NCBI RefSeq assembly: GCF_017377505.1
Contig: NZ_JAFREN010000014.1
Location: 1-64,000 of the forward strand
Origin: Enterococcus sp. DIV0212c
GTDB lineage: Bacteria; Bacillota; Bacilli; Lactobacillales; Enterococcaceae
DNA: 64,000 nucleotides
Direction: 5' to 3'
The notes beneath the pieces are model-generated. The model did no database searches. It saw only the letters and a program-made list of their open reading frames with translations, and was not told the DNA's origin. This document shows, piece after piece, positions 27,171-35,344 of this stretch (positions are counted from its first letter, which is position 1; each line of letters starts with the position of its first letter). Both the position numbers and the translations under genes were made by a program.

Positions 27171-27360
27171 CGTGAAAAAGAACCAAATGCTTTACACATT
27201 TGTCACTTTCCACCTTAAATCTTTTCTGAAAATGAGAAAACAATTAAAAAACCACCGATTCAACCCTATTTCAGGTCTAAAATTTGGTGCGGATCTCCCA
27301 GTGATTTCATGTTCACTTGAGGTTCGCACCAAACTTCCAGAAATTTCTCAAATCTGACTC
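27171..27360 (-). promoter_or_regulatory. CRISPR leader
   Basis: The AT-rich stretch next to repeat 6 on the minus-strand upstream side. It holds TGGTGCGAACCTC and, 20-odd bases on, GGGAGATCCGCACC, an inverted pair GGTGCG/CGCACC with a GAACCTCAAGTG core. As far as I recall this resembles type I-C leaders elsewhere. It fixes the array orientation: repeat 6 is the leader-proximal, newest end. Confidence 0.7.
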
Positions 27361-27414
27361 TCTTACATTCCAGTATAATGATTCTTTTAACGGAAGTCAC
27401 GAACTAATGAAAAA

Positions 27415-28893
27415 CTATTCACCTATTTCTTTACTTAAATTACTCACAATCTCTTCATTCACATAGACAGAAACTTCTCCACCGTTTACTGGAAATTTTC
27501 CTGCGCCTGTTTCATCTAAAGTCACTTTGGTTGGATTGTTTCCTAAGATATCGATGAATGTTTTGCCAGCATGTACAGCACTGATCGTCATGATTTTTTC
27601 ACCGGCTTGGGCATTTGTCATTACAACTGCATACCCAGATTTTTCCCGATCAAATGTTCCAGTCCTTATCCAGCCGACCACATTCGGATCATCAAAATAA
27701 TCCATTTCATTTCCATAAGCCAATTGCTCGCGGATTTTTAACAATAACTCTAAATCTTTACCGACAGGATCAACATTTTGAGAGGGAATGCCAAACAAAT
27801 CTCCCCAAAATACCACAGGTGTCCCCGCTTTTCTAAGTAGAATCAATGCATAAGCATGAACTTTGAACCAGCCATCCACCCACGATTCTAAACTTTGACC
27901 TTTTTGAGTATCATGATTATCAACAAAAGTCACTGCCCATTCTGACCGTTCTTTAGCTAACGTTCCTTCAAAAATATTGCGCATATCATAACGCCCATCT
28001 GAATGAGCTGCTTCATAAAAATGATAATGTAACGGAACATCAAATAAAGAAATTAGCGTCCCAGAACTATCGATATAGTTGGTCAATTTTTCAAGTTCCC
28101 CATTCCAGTATTCACCAACAACAAATAAATCTTTTCCTTTCTCTTTCCTTCTATTTAATAACCAATCTACAAAATAATTAAATTGGATATGTTTGACCGC
28201 ATCCAAACGATAACCATCAACATCTGTCAACGCTTGGTACCATTGCCCCCATTTATCCAGCTGTTCAACAGTTTCAGGATACTCCATGTCCAAATTACAG
28301 CCCATCAAATAATCGTAATTGCCATTTTCATTATCTACTTCTTGGTCCCAGCCTTTCCCATCAAAATTAAAAATACCATGATCTTTTCGGCGATCATCAT
28401 AATCAACACCTGAAAAATTTTTCCAAGTCCAAATGTAGTCATTATACTTATTGTTTCTGCCAGGAAAAGTAAATTTTGTCCAAGCTGAAATTTCTTCTTC
28501 ACTACTAATTGCTTCATTTCGATTATCTGCTCGGTACTTTATCGCAGAAACAGCCTCTTCTTCATCCGCTCCGATAAAATGGTCAAAAACGATATCTCCA
28601 TATACTTCCATTCCAACTTTTTTCAACTCTTTGATACAAGTTAAATACGCTTCTATTGTCCCATATTTAGTTGGAATCGTTCCTTTTTGGTCAAACTCTC
28701 CTAAATCGTACAAATCATACGGTGCGTATCCCACATCAGCCAGTCCATTTGCCCCTTTATAGGCAGGCGGAAGCCACACGCCATTGATTCCTTTTTTATG
28801 TAATTCTTCTGCCAATTCAGTCAAACGTTGCCAATGTTGTCCATCTTCTGGCAGGTACCATTCAAATCCTTGCAATATTGTACGATTATTCAT
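27415..28893 (-). CDS. Cytoplasmic alpha-amylase (GH13)
   Basis: 492 aa without a signal peptide. The GH13 catalytic residues are D231 (GYRLDAVKH), E261 (VVGEYWNGE) and D328 (FVDNHDT). The N-terminus ILQGFEWYLPEDGQHW and the linker region resemble the intracellular liquefying alpha-amylases (GH13_5). It should act on maltodextrins or internal glycogen. The ribosome binding site GGAGGG fixes the ATG. It is a single gene, divergent from the fru operon, with about 180 bp between the two starts. Starch-type substrate specificity is inferred from the family. Confidence 0.9.
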   Translation of the reverse strand: MNNRTILQGFEWYLPEDGQHWQRLTELAEELHKKGINGVWLPPAYKGANGLADVGYAPYDLYDLGEFDQKGTIPTKYGTIEAYLTCIKELKKVGMEVYGDIVFDHFIGADEEEAVSAIKYRADNRNEAISSEEEISAWTKFTFPGRNNKYNDYIWTWKNFSGVDYDDRRKDHGIFNFDGKGWDQEVDNENGNYDYLMGCNLDMEYPETVEQLDKWGQWYQALTDVDGYRLDAVKHIQFNYFVDWLLNRRKEKGKDLFVVGEYWNGELEKLTNYIDSSGTLISLFDVPLHYHFYEAAHSDGRYDMRNIFEGTLAKERSEWAVTFVDNHDTQKGQSLESWVDGWFKVHAYALILLRKAGTPVVFWGDLFGIPSQNVDPVGKDLELLLKIREQLAYGNEMDYFDDPNVVGWIRTGTFDREKSGYAVVMTNAQAGEKIMTISAVHAGKTFIDILGNNPTKVTLDETGAGKFPVNGGEVSVYVNEEIVSNLSKEIGE

Positions 28894-28983
28894 ACGTATC
28901 CCTCCGATTTATCCTACTCCCATTAAGCCAAAGAATAAACATCTTTGTCAAATGATAAAATTCCAGCTCTTTTTACCACGGAT

Positions 28984-29054
28984 GATCGTTTACAATCACT
29001 TTTGATCGTTTGTGACCGTTTTTGATTGCATCAACAAATAGAATGTGCTATTAT
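28984..29054 (+). promoter_or_regulatory. fru promoter with FruR-type direct repeats
   Basis: -35 TTGCAT (29026-29031), 17 bp, -10 TATTAT (29049-29054). Just upstream are three copies of GATCGTTT/GACCGTTT at 28984-28991, 29004-29011 and 29014-29021, spaced 20 and 10 bp apart and hence on one face of the helix. They are the probable binding sites of the DeoR-family repressor encoded next to them. Confidence 0.65.
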
Positions 29055-29077
29055 AAGCAATGAAAAGAGGTGTGAAA

Positions 29078-29830
29078 ATGCTTACAGAAGAAAGACATCA
29101 AGCCATTTTACGTTTATTAGATCAACAATCAGTTGTTAAATCACAAGAATTATCAGTGCTTCTTAACGCATCTGAATCAACAATTCGTCGTGATTTACAA
29201 GAACTAGAAGACGCTGATTTATTAGAACGTGTTCACGGCGGTGCAAAACGAATTTTAAATTTAGGCTTTGAACAAGACATGATCGAAAAATCAGTCAAAA
29301 ACACGCAAGAAAAACAAGCAATTGCTTCATTAGCAGCTCAATTTGTTTACGATGATGATGTTATTTATCTGGATGCAGGCTCTACTACTTTAGAAATGCT
29401 GCCTTTTTTAGCAGGTAAAAATATCACAGTCGTTACAAACTCCGTACATCATGCAGCTAAACTTGGAGATTTAAATATCAATACGGTCATTCTTGGTGGC
29501 TCATTAAAATTATCAACTAAAGCAATTATTGGTTCAACCGCAATGGAACAACTTCGTCATTTCCGTTTCAATAAAGTGTTTATGGGAATGAATGGCGCTC
29601 ACCTTGAATTTGGACTGACTACACCAGATCCGGAAGAAGCAGCTTTAAAACGATTAGCTATCGCTCAAGCTGAAGAAGCCTATGTATTGATCGATCAGAC
29701 AAAATTAAACAAAGTAACTTTCACAAAAGTAACTGAGCTTGAAGATGTAATACTTCTTACCAACCATTGCTCACCAGAATTACTTGAACAATTTCAGAAA
29801 AAAACAACGATCAAGGAGGCAGCACAATGA
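29078..29830 (+). CDS. fruR: DeoR-family fructose operon repressor
   Basis: 250 aa from ATG 29078, with AGAGGTG 8 nt upstream; an ATG at 29060 would place the Shine-Dalgarno inside the gene. The DeoR helix-turn-helix is at residues 2-57 (MLTEERHQAILRLLDQQ, SESTIRRDLQELE), followed by a sugar-phosphate isomerase-like effector domain (DAGSTTLEML, VTNSVHHAAKL, GGSLKLSTKAIIG). In related operons the effector is fructose 1-phosphate, which relieves repression. It is the first gene of fruRKA; its end overlaps fruK by 4 nt (ATGA). Confidence 0.92.
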   Translation: MLTEERHQAILRLLDQQSVVKSQELSVLLNASESTIRRDLQELEDADLLERVHGGAKRILNLGFEQDMIEKSVKNTQEKQAIASLAAQFVYDDDVIYLDAGSTTLEMLPFLAGKNITVVTNSVHHAAKLGDLNINTVILGGSLKLSTKAIIGSTAMEQLRHFRFNKVFMGMNGAHLEFGLTTPDPEEAALKRLAIAQAEEAYVLIDQTKLNKVTFTKVTELEDVILLTNHCSPELLEQFQKKTTIKEAAQ

Positions 29831-30741
29831 TTTATACAGTGACATTAAATCCCTCAATAGACTATATCGTCCATGTAGAAGGATTAAAATTAGGTGATTT
29901 AAATCGGATGACTAACGACTTTAAGTTACCTGGCGGCAAAGGAATCAATGTTTCACGAATTTTAAAAAGAATCCAAGCTGAATCGACTGCGCTAGGTTTT
30001 CTAGGCGGATTTACAGGAAATTTCATATCTGATTGGCTTGCGGCAGAACAAATTCAAACAAAATTTACACCTGTTCGTGAAGATACTCGTATCAATATCA
30101 AATTAAAATCTGAAACTGAAACTGAAATCAACGGATTAGGTCCTGCCATCAGCAATGAAGAAATGCAAGAATTGAAACAAACATTAGGTATGATTACCGC
30201 TGGTGATATCGTTGTTCTATCCGGAAGCACACCTGCAACACTGCGAAAAGGATTTTATGAAGAGCTGATTCAAATCATTAAAGATAAAAACGCTGAATTT
30301 ATCATTGATACAACGGGCGAAGATTTACTAAATGCGTTACCAAATAAACCGTTGCTTATCAAGCCAAACAACCATGAACTTGCTGAATTATTTGATGTCT
30401 CATTTCAAACGATCGATGATATCTTGCCTTTTGGAGAACGTCTGTTAGAAGAAGGTGCAAAACATGTGATCATTTCTATGGCTGGCGATGGTGCTTTATT
30501 GTTCACAAAAAACGGCACGTATCGTTCAAATGTGTTAAAGCGTCCTTTAAAAAATTCAGTTGGTGCAGGCGATTCAATGATTGCAGGATTTGTCGGAACA
30601 TTTGCGCAGACCAATGATCCAGTTGAAGCATTCAAATGGGGCGTAGCTTGCGGCAGCGCAACTGCTTTTTCAGATGATTTAGCAACCGCTGACTTAATCA
30701 ATGAATTGATTTCAGAAGTTGAAATAGAAAAAATAAACTAG
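29827..30741 (+). CDS. fruK: 1-phosphofructokinase
   Basis: 304 aa of the PfkB/ribokinase family: N-terminal MIYTVTLNPSIDYIVHV, substrate motif LPGGKGINVSR, and the C-terminal GAGDSMIAGFVG with the catalytic Asp. It phosphorylates fructose 1-phosphate, the product of the FruA transporter, to fructose 1,6-bisphosphate. Its ATG lies within the fruR stop region (ATGA), with AAGGAGG upstream. An 85-bp interval holding a dispersed repeat separates it from fruA. Confidence 0.95.
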   Translation: MIYTVTLNPSIDYIVHVEGLKLGDLNRMTNDFKLPGGKGINVSRILKRIQAESTALGFLGGFTGNFISDWLAAEQIQTKFTPVREDTRINIKLKSETETEINGLGPAISNEEMQELKQTLGMITAGDIVVLSGSTPATLRKGFYEELIQIIKDKNAEFIIDTTGEDLLNALPNKPLLIKPNNHELAELFDVSFQTIDDILPFGERLLEEGAKHVIISMAGDGALLFTKNGTYRSNVLKRPLKNSVGAGDSMIAGFVGTFAQTNDPVEAFKWGVACGSATAFSDDLATADLINELISEVEIEKIN

Positions 30742-30748
30742 CTTTACA

Positions 30749-30822
30749 TTATCTAGCTACTCGGGCTTACCTTTCGGAAAAAAACTAAACGTGCCCGCTT
30801 CGCTTTTAAACTTAGGAGGAAA
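30749..30822 (+). repeat. Dispersed repeat, family 2, shortened copy inside the fru operon
   Basis: TCTAGCTACTCGGGCTTACC, then TTTCGGAAAAAAACTAAA, GTGCCCGCTTCGCTTTTAAA and TTAGGAGGA. The middle of the element seen elsewhere is missing. As in the other copies the right end supplies the Shine-Dalgarno sequence of the next gene (fruA). Confidence 0.65.
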
Positions 30823-30826
30823 AACA

Positions 30827-32749
30827 ATGAACATCAAAGACTTACTTGTCAAAGACGTGATGATCATGGATTTGCAAGCTACCGATAAAAAAGGTGCGAT
30901 CGATGAAATGGTCCAAAAAATGTATGATGGCGGTAGAATTTCTGATATCGATACTTATAAAGATGGCATTTTAGCCCGAGAAGCACAAACTTCAACAGGT
31001 CTTGGGGACGGAATCGCTATGCCTCATGCTAAAAATAGTGCAGTAAAAAAAGCAACTGTCTTGTTTGCCAAAAGTAATAATGGCGTTGATTATGAAGCTT
31101 TAGATGGACAGCCGACTTACCTATTCTTTATGATTGCTGCTCCTGAAGGTGCTAACGACACTCATTTACAAGCCTTAGCTGCTTTATCTCGTTTGTTGAT
31201 CGATCCTGATTTTGTAGGAAAATTAAAAGAAACAAAAACGCCAGAAGATGTTCAAAACCTATTTCAATCTGCTGAAGAAGCGAAAGAAGCAGAAGAGAAA
31301 CAAGAACAATTGGAAGAAGCCGCTAAAAACAATCAAGATACGAATCGTAAATTTGTTGTTGCCGTTACAGCTTGTCCAACAGGAATCGCACACACGTATA
31401 TGGCTGAGGATGCATTGAAGAAAAAAGCGAAAGAAATGGGCGTTGATATCAAAGTCGAAACAAATGGTTCAGAAGGAATCAAAAACCGTTTGACTGCTGA
31501 AGATATTGCTCGTGCTGATGGTGTAATCGTGGCTGCTGATAAAAAAGTTGAAATGAATCGTTTTGACGGCAAAGAGCTAGTCAATCGACCTGTTAGTGAT
31601 GGCATTCGTAAAACAGAAGAATTGATTACTTTAGCAACTAGCGGTACAGCTCCGACTTTCCATAGTTCTGAATCGGATACAAGTGAAGAAGACAGCTCAG
31701 CTGATGGTTCTGTAGGGTCAAGAATCTATAAAGACTTGATGAATGGTGTTTCACATATGCTGCCATTCGTTATCGGCGGCGGAATTGCTATTGCCCTTTC
31801 ATTTATGATCGATCAATTTATCGGAGTTCCTCATGATCAATTAAGTATGCTTGGTAATTATAATGAAGTCGCTTCTTGGTTCAATCAAATCGGTGCTGCT
31901 GCATTTGGCTTCATGTTACCTGTTTTAGCTGGATTTATTGCTTCAAGTATTGCTGATCGACCAGGTTTGATCGTAGGTTTTGCTGCTGGTGCGTTAGCGA
32001 ATACTGGTGGCGCAGGTTTCCTAGGTGCTTTAGTCGGCGGGTTCTTAGCCGGATATGTCATTATTTTCTTGAAGAAGCTCTTCAAAGGTTTACCTAAATC
32101 ACTTGACGGAATCAAAACGATTTTATTTTATCCCGTTTTTGGTCTACTGATTACTGGTGGTTTGATGCTGTTAGTCAATGTTCCAATGAAAGTTATCAAT
32201 GATGGATTAAATAATTTCTTATTAAGTTTAGATGGAACAAACGCAGCACTTTTAGGTGCATTACTTGGCGGGATGATGGCTATTGACCTAGGTGGTCCGA
32301 TCAACAAAGCAGCTTATGTATTCGGTACAGCTTCGATTGCCGCAACTGTTACAGAAGGCGGAAGTATCATTATGGCGTCTGTTATGGCTGGTGGTATGGT
32401 CCCTCCTTTAGCTATTTTTATCGCAACATTGATCTTCAAAAATAAATTTACACAAGATCAAAAAGATGCTGGGTTGACAAACTTAGTAATGGGCTTATCT
32501 TTTGTAACAGAAGGTGCGATTCCTTTCGCTGCCGCTGATCCATTACGCGTAATTCCAAGTTTCGTCGTTGGTTCAGCGTTAGCCGGCGGTTTAGTTGGCG
32601 GATTCGGCATCCGTTTATTAGCCCCACATGGTGGTGTATTCGTCGCTCTTTTATTGAGTCACCCAATGTTATATCTAATCTTTATCGCAATCGGTGCTGT
32701 TGTTTCTGCTGTTGTTTTAGGCATTGTAAAAAAAACAGTTCAACAATAG
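30827..32749 (+). CDS. fruA: Fructose-specific PTS enzyme IIABC
   Basis: 640 aa from ATG 30827 (TTAGGAGGA upstream); an earlier in-frame ATG at 30791 falls within the repeat element. IIA domain, residues 1-145, phospho-His H67 (GIAMPHAKN). Charged linker to 172. IIB domain with phospho-Cys C183 (VTACPTGIAHTYMAEDAL). IIC membrane domain from about 298 (NGVSHMLPFVIGGGIAIAL) to the end. It imports fructose and phosphorylates it at C1. It ends the fruRKA operon before a terminator (32765-32817). Confidence 0.96.
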   Translation: MNIKDLLVKDVMIMDLQATDKKGAIDEMVQKMYDGGRISDIDTYKDGILAREAQTSTGLGDGIAMPHAKNSAVKKATVLFAKSNNGVDYEALDGQPTYLFFMIAAPEGANDTHLQALAALSRLLIDPDFVGKLKETKTPEDVQNLFQSAEEAKEAEEKQEQLEEAAKNNQDTNRKFVVAVTACPTGIAHTYMAEDALKKKAKEMGVDIKVETNGSEGIKNRLTAEDIARADGVIVAADKKVEMNRFDGKELVNRPVSDGIRKTEELITLATSGTAPTFHSSESDTSEEDSSADGSVGSRIYKDLMNGVSHMLPFVIGGGIAIALSFMIDQFIGVPHDQLSMLGNYNEVASWFNQIGAAAFGFMLPVLAGFIASSIADRPGLIVGFAAGALANTGGAGFLGALVGGFLAGYVIIFLKKLFKGLPKSLDGIKTILFYPVFGLLITGGLMLLVNVPMKVINDGLNNFLLSLDGTNAALLGALLGGMMAIDLGGPINKAAYVFGTASIAATVTEGGSIIMASVMAGGMVPPLAIFIATLIFKNKFTQDQKDAGLTNLVMGLSFVTEGAIPFAAADPLRVIPSFVVGSALAGGLVGGFGIRLLAPHGGVFVALLLSHPMLYLIFIAIGAVVSAVVLGIVKKTVQQ

Positions 32750-32764
32750 TCTTTTACGAAGTAG

Positions 32765-32817
32765 AGTGTGTGAAACAAAAGTGATTTTTACTTTTATTTC
32801 ACGCACTTTTTTTATTT
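32765..32817 (+). terminator. Terminator of the fru operon
   Basis: AGTGTGTGAAACAAAAGT and ACTTTTATTTCACGCACT arms, followed by TTTTTTTATTT. Confidence 0.8.
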
Positions 32818-32963
32818 AATGAGAATCTTGATATTTTTGGTCTATATCATTAGCTTTAAAAAAATATCTATATTAAAATTATACATAAGAAAGACACATT
32901 CTTTACAAGGTTAAATTTTTTGGCAAGAAAAACAATCATTTTTTAGAATAATCAGAAAGGATG

Positions 32964-32998
32964 ACTATAATGATTTTCCATTATAGCGGTTTTTTTAT
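32964..32998 (+). promoter_or_regulatory. Hairpin/T-run overlapping a leader peptide before the SDR gene
   Basis: CTATAATG (32965-32972) and CATTATAG (32979-32986) form an 8-bp stem with a 6-nt loop, then CGGTTTTTTT. It looks like an intrinsic terminator, yet it ends right at the start codon of the SDR gene. It could act as an attenuator. Confidence 0.5.
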
Positions 32999-33002
32999 AT
33001 GA
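32970..33002 (+). CDS. Possible leader peptide (10 aa) coupled to the SDR gene
   Basis: ATG 32970 has AAAGG nine bases upstream and encodes MIFHYSGFFI. Its TGA overlaps the SDR start as ATGA. The SDR gene has no Shine-Dalgarno sequence of its own, so its translation probably depends on ribosomes ending this short frame. The frame also covers the hairpin, so its translation would open the stem. Confidence 0.4.
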   Translation: MIFHYSGFFI

Positions 33003-33745
33003 ACAGATTATTAGGTAAAGTAATGTTGATTACAGACAGTGAAAGTAGTATTGGTGCAGCAACTGCTAAATTAGCTTCAAAAGAAGGAGCAATTGTTGTT
33101 TGTACGGGTAAAAATTTAGCTAAGATAGGCGCTGTACTATCGGAAATAAAACAGGCTGGTGGTATTGTTTCAGCTTTTCAACATGATGTCCGTTCTATCT
33201 ACAGTTGGCAAAAAGTACTTGCTAATACAGTAAAAAAATATGGAAAAATAGATGTTTTAGTCAATACTGCTGGAATTTCTTCTCCAAAAATGGTTTTAGA
33301 TTTATCAGCTGATGATTGGCAAAAAATTCAAGAAATTGATTTAAATAGTTTTACCTATGGCTTAAAAGAAGTCATTCCGTTGATGATGAAAAATGGCGGT
33401 GGATCAATCATAAATGTTTCTTCTCTTGAAGGTTTAGTAAATTTAGCAGATGAACATCCTTATGCCGCAGCTAAAGATGTTATCCGCTCGCTTTCACTTG
33501 ATACTGCATTTGAATACGCTGAACATAATATTCGTGTAAATTCAATTTGTCCAGGCACCATTGATACACCTATGATTGAAACTTCTTTTCCAAATATTAA
33601 TACTTGTTATAAAAAATCTGTGCCGTTTCCTTACTTAGGAAAACCTGAAGATATCGCTAATGGAATTATTTATCTAGCCTGTGATGAAGCAAGCTTTGTT
33701 ACTGGGGCTGAATTAATCATCAAAGGTGATAGAATTGCTATGTAA
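32999..33745 (+). CDS. SDR-family oxidoreductase with altered nucleotide motif
   Basis: 248 aa of classical short-chain dehydrogenase length. The catalytic set is present: NTAG at 89-92, Ser 141/142, Y155 and K159 (YAAAK), and the PG motif CPGTIDTPM. The dinucleotide loop, normally TGxxxGIG, reads TDSESSIG, so the first and second glycines are replaced; cofactor binding may be weakened or changed. No substrate can be named, and genome annotations would probably call it a 3-oxoacyl-ACP reductase or glucose dehydrogenase-like protein. The start lacks its own ribosome binding site (see the leader peptide). It stands alone between terminators, consistent with acquired DNA. Confidence 0.8.
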   Translation: MNRLLGKVMLITDSESSIGAATAKLASKEGAIVVCTGKNLAKIGAVLSEIKQAGGIVSAFQHDVRSIYSWQKVLANTVKKYGKIDVLVNTAGISSPKMVLDLSADDWQKIQEIDLNSFTYGLKEVIPLMMKNGGGSIINVSSLEGLVNLADEHPYAAAKDVIRSLSLDTAFEYAEHNIRVNSICPGTIDTPMIETSFPNINTCYKKSVPFPYLGKPEDIANGIIYLACDEASFVTGAELIIKGDRIAM

Positions 33746-33805
33746 GTGAATAAAGAAGACTGAGATCTAACTCTTGGAGTTAGATCTCAGTCTTTCTTTA
33801 TTCAC
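33746..33805. terminator. Long bidirectional terminator
   Basis: About 28-bp arms, GTGAATAAAGAAGACTGAG onwards (33746-33773) and the complement at 33777-33805, with a 3-nt loop. It overlaps the stop codon of the minus-strand gene ending at 33798 and follows the SDR stop codon. Confidence 0.85.
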
Positions 33806-35129
33806 TTATATCGATTGTTTGATTAATCGTTTCTAAATAACTATAGTCCAAAAATACAACACGTAAATGATTCTTCGCTTTTTTCAAATCAAAGCGTGTT
33901 GAGCTTTCTTTTTGTTTTAAATTACTGATATTCACATCAAATAACTTATCCCACAAAGCCTCTAAAGGAACTTCTTTGATTGCTTCTTTCGGCAAATAAA
34001 AACGCAACACAGAAACAAAGTCTTCATATTTATTATCCAAAACATCAATTTCCAGGAACTGTCGTATATAAAATTCATACGCTGAAAGTCCACCATCAAT
34101 TGCCATTTCTGGATCTAAAACACGATAATTCATCATTTTACGACTTTTTTCATCGATCCAAGGAAAATAAGCTTGCGCGTTTAATATTCCTTTAGTACGT
34201 TTTTCTATATACTTTTGACGGATATTATCATAGCTTCTAGTCACAAAATAGGTAGCATTTTTCTTTTCAACTGGTTGATAATAACTATTTTGGTATTGAA
34301 CGGTTTGGGTCATATCTTTAACAAAAGCATATTCAATATATGGCGGTCGTAAAATACCCGTTCCATTATTCCAAGCTAGTTGGTCATACCCCATCTGATC
34401 TCTAAATAACCGTTGATATTTTTGATTGACCGGCAACTCCCAATTAAATGGATTATTGAATAACGTCACTTTGATTACTTGATTATCTAATTCAACTACT
34501 GATTGTACTTGCTGGATTTCTAAAAAAATTGGTTTAGGGATAACCTGAAAATACAAACTTGAATAATACATTTTCCAACATGACGTTAAACATAACCCTT
34601 TAAAATAAATATCATATCCCGCCAGTTGGTTGCAATCAACAATCACCATTTTTTTATCGTTATACCTTTTAGGCAGTTTACGAATTTCAGTATCCGACTC
34701 AAATGTTCTTTTTTCAATCATTTCAACATTATTATATAGATACTCATCAAAGGAACGAATATACCCAAAAATTCCGTTTTTAGCCATTCTGGTATCACAA
34801 TAATCTTCAATCAGCTTTTGATAGTCCCAAAAAATCGGGCCATCTAAAATCGTCCGTTCATGAAGCTTTAACTTAGCGATATGGAGCTGAAACTCCCCAC
34901 CTTGACTATTTACTTTGATCCAAAGATTATCTTCTTCTGTAAGTTGTTGAATCTGATGCGTAATTATCGCTATATCAAACAGCTCTTCTTTTTCATCACC
35001 AAAACGATAGCTTTCAGGTATTGTGACAATACGTAAAAAGCTCAACCAATCCAAAACATCCTGTTTCAACTCATCTAAAGAAAAACTAGCCCGTTGAACT
35101 ACCAGATATATTTTCTCTGTTTTTTTCAT
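33798..35129 (-). CDS. Unrecognised 443-aa protein
   Basis: 443 aa from ATG 35129 with GAGGTGGAG upstream; a GTG at 35138 is part of that Shine-Dalgarno sequence. There is no signal peptide and no transmembrane helix, so the protein is cytoplasmic. It is rich in Tyr, Asp and Lys, with many aromatic residues. Visible pieces include LDGPIFWDYQKLIEDYC, VIVDCNQLAGYDIYFKGLCLTS and NNPFNWELPVNQKYQ. I recognise no family motif: no Walker box, no helix-turn-helix, no metal triad. Codon use is AT-rich like its neighbours. It is a single gene with its own 205-bp upstream region, ending in a shared terminator. Function unknown. Confidence 0.7.
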   Translation of the reverse strand: MKKTEKIYLVVQRASFSLDELKQDVLDWLSFLRIVTIPESYRFGDEKEELFDIAIITHQIQQLTEEDNLWIKVNSQGGEFQLHIAKLKLHERTILDGPIFWDYQKLIEDYCDTRMAKNGIFGYIRSFDEYLYNNVEMIEKRTFESDTEIRKLPKRYNDKKMVIVDCNQLAGYDIYFKGLCLTSCWKMYYSSLYFQVIPKPIFLEIQQVQSVVELDNQVIKVTLFNNPFNWELPVNQKYQRLFRDQMGYDQLAWNNGTGILRPPYIEYAFVKDMTQTVQYQNSYYQPVEKKNATYFVTRSYDNIRQKYIEKRTKGILNAQAYFPWIDEKSRKMMNYRVLDPEMAIDGGLSAYEFYIRQFLEIDVLDNKYEDFVSVLRFYLPKEAIKEVPLEALWDKLFDVNISNLKQKESSTRFDLKKAKNHLRVVFLDYSYLETINQTIDISE

Positions 35130-35344
35130 CTGCTCCACCTCGTTCCTTTAGATAAGTATAACGAAAAAAAAGACAGACTTCATCTAATATACTTCTAGAA
35201 TCACGAAAGTAAACTGAATTCATAATTATTTTTAAAAAAACTCAAAATAAACTGGTCGTTTTGGTAACCTATCAAAGAAAACTAAAAAACACATTATTTC
35301 TTTCAATTCTCTTGAAAAAAACAAAATGTTTTTCATTTATTCTA

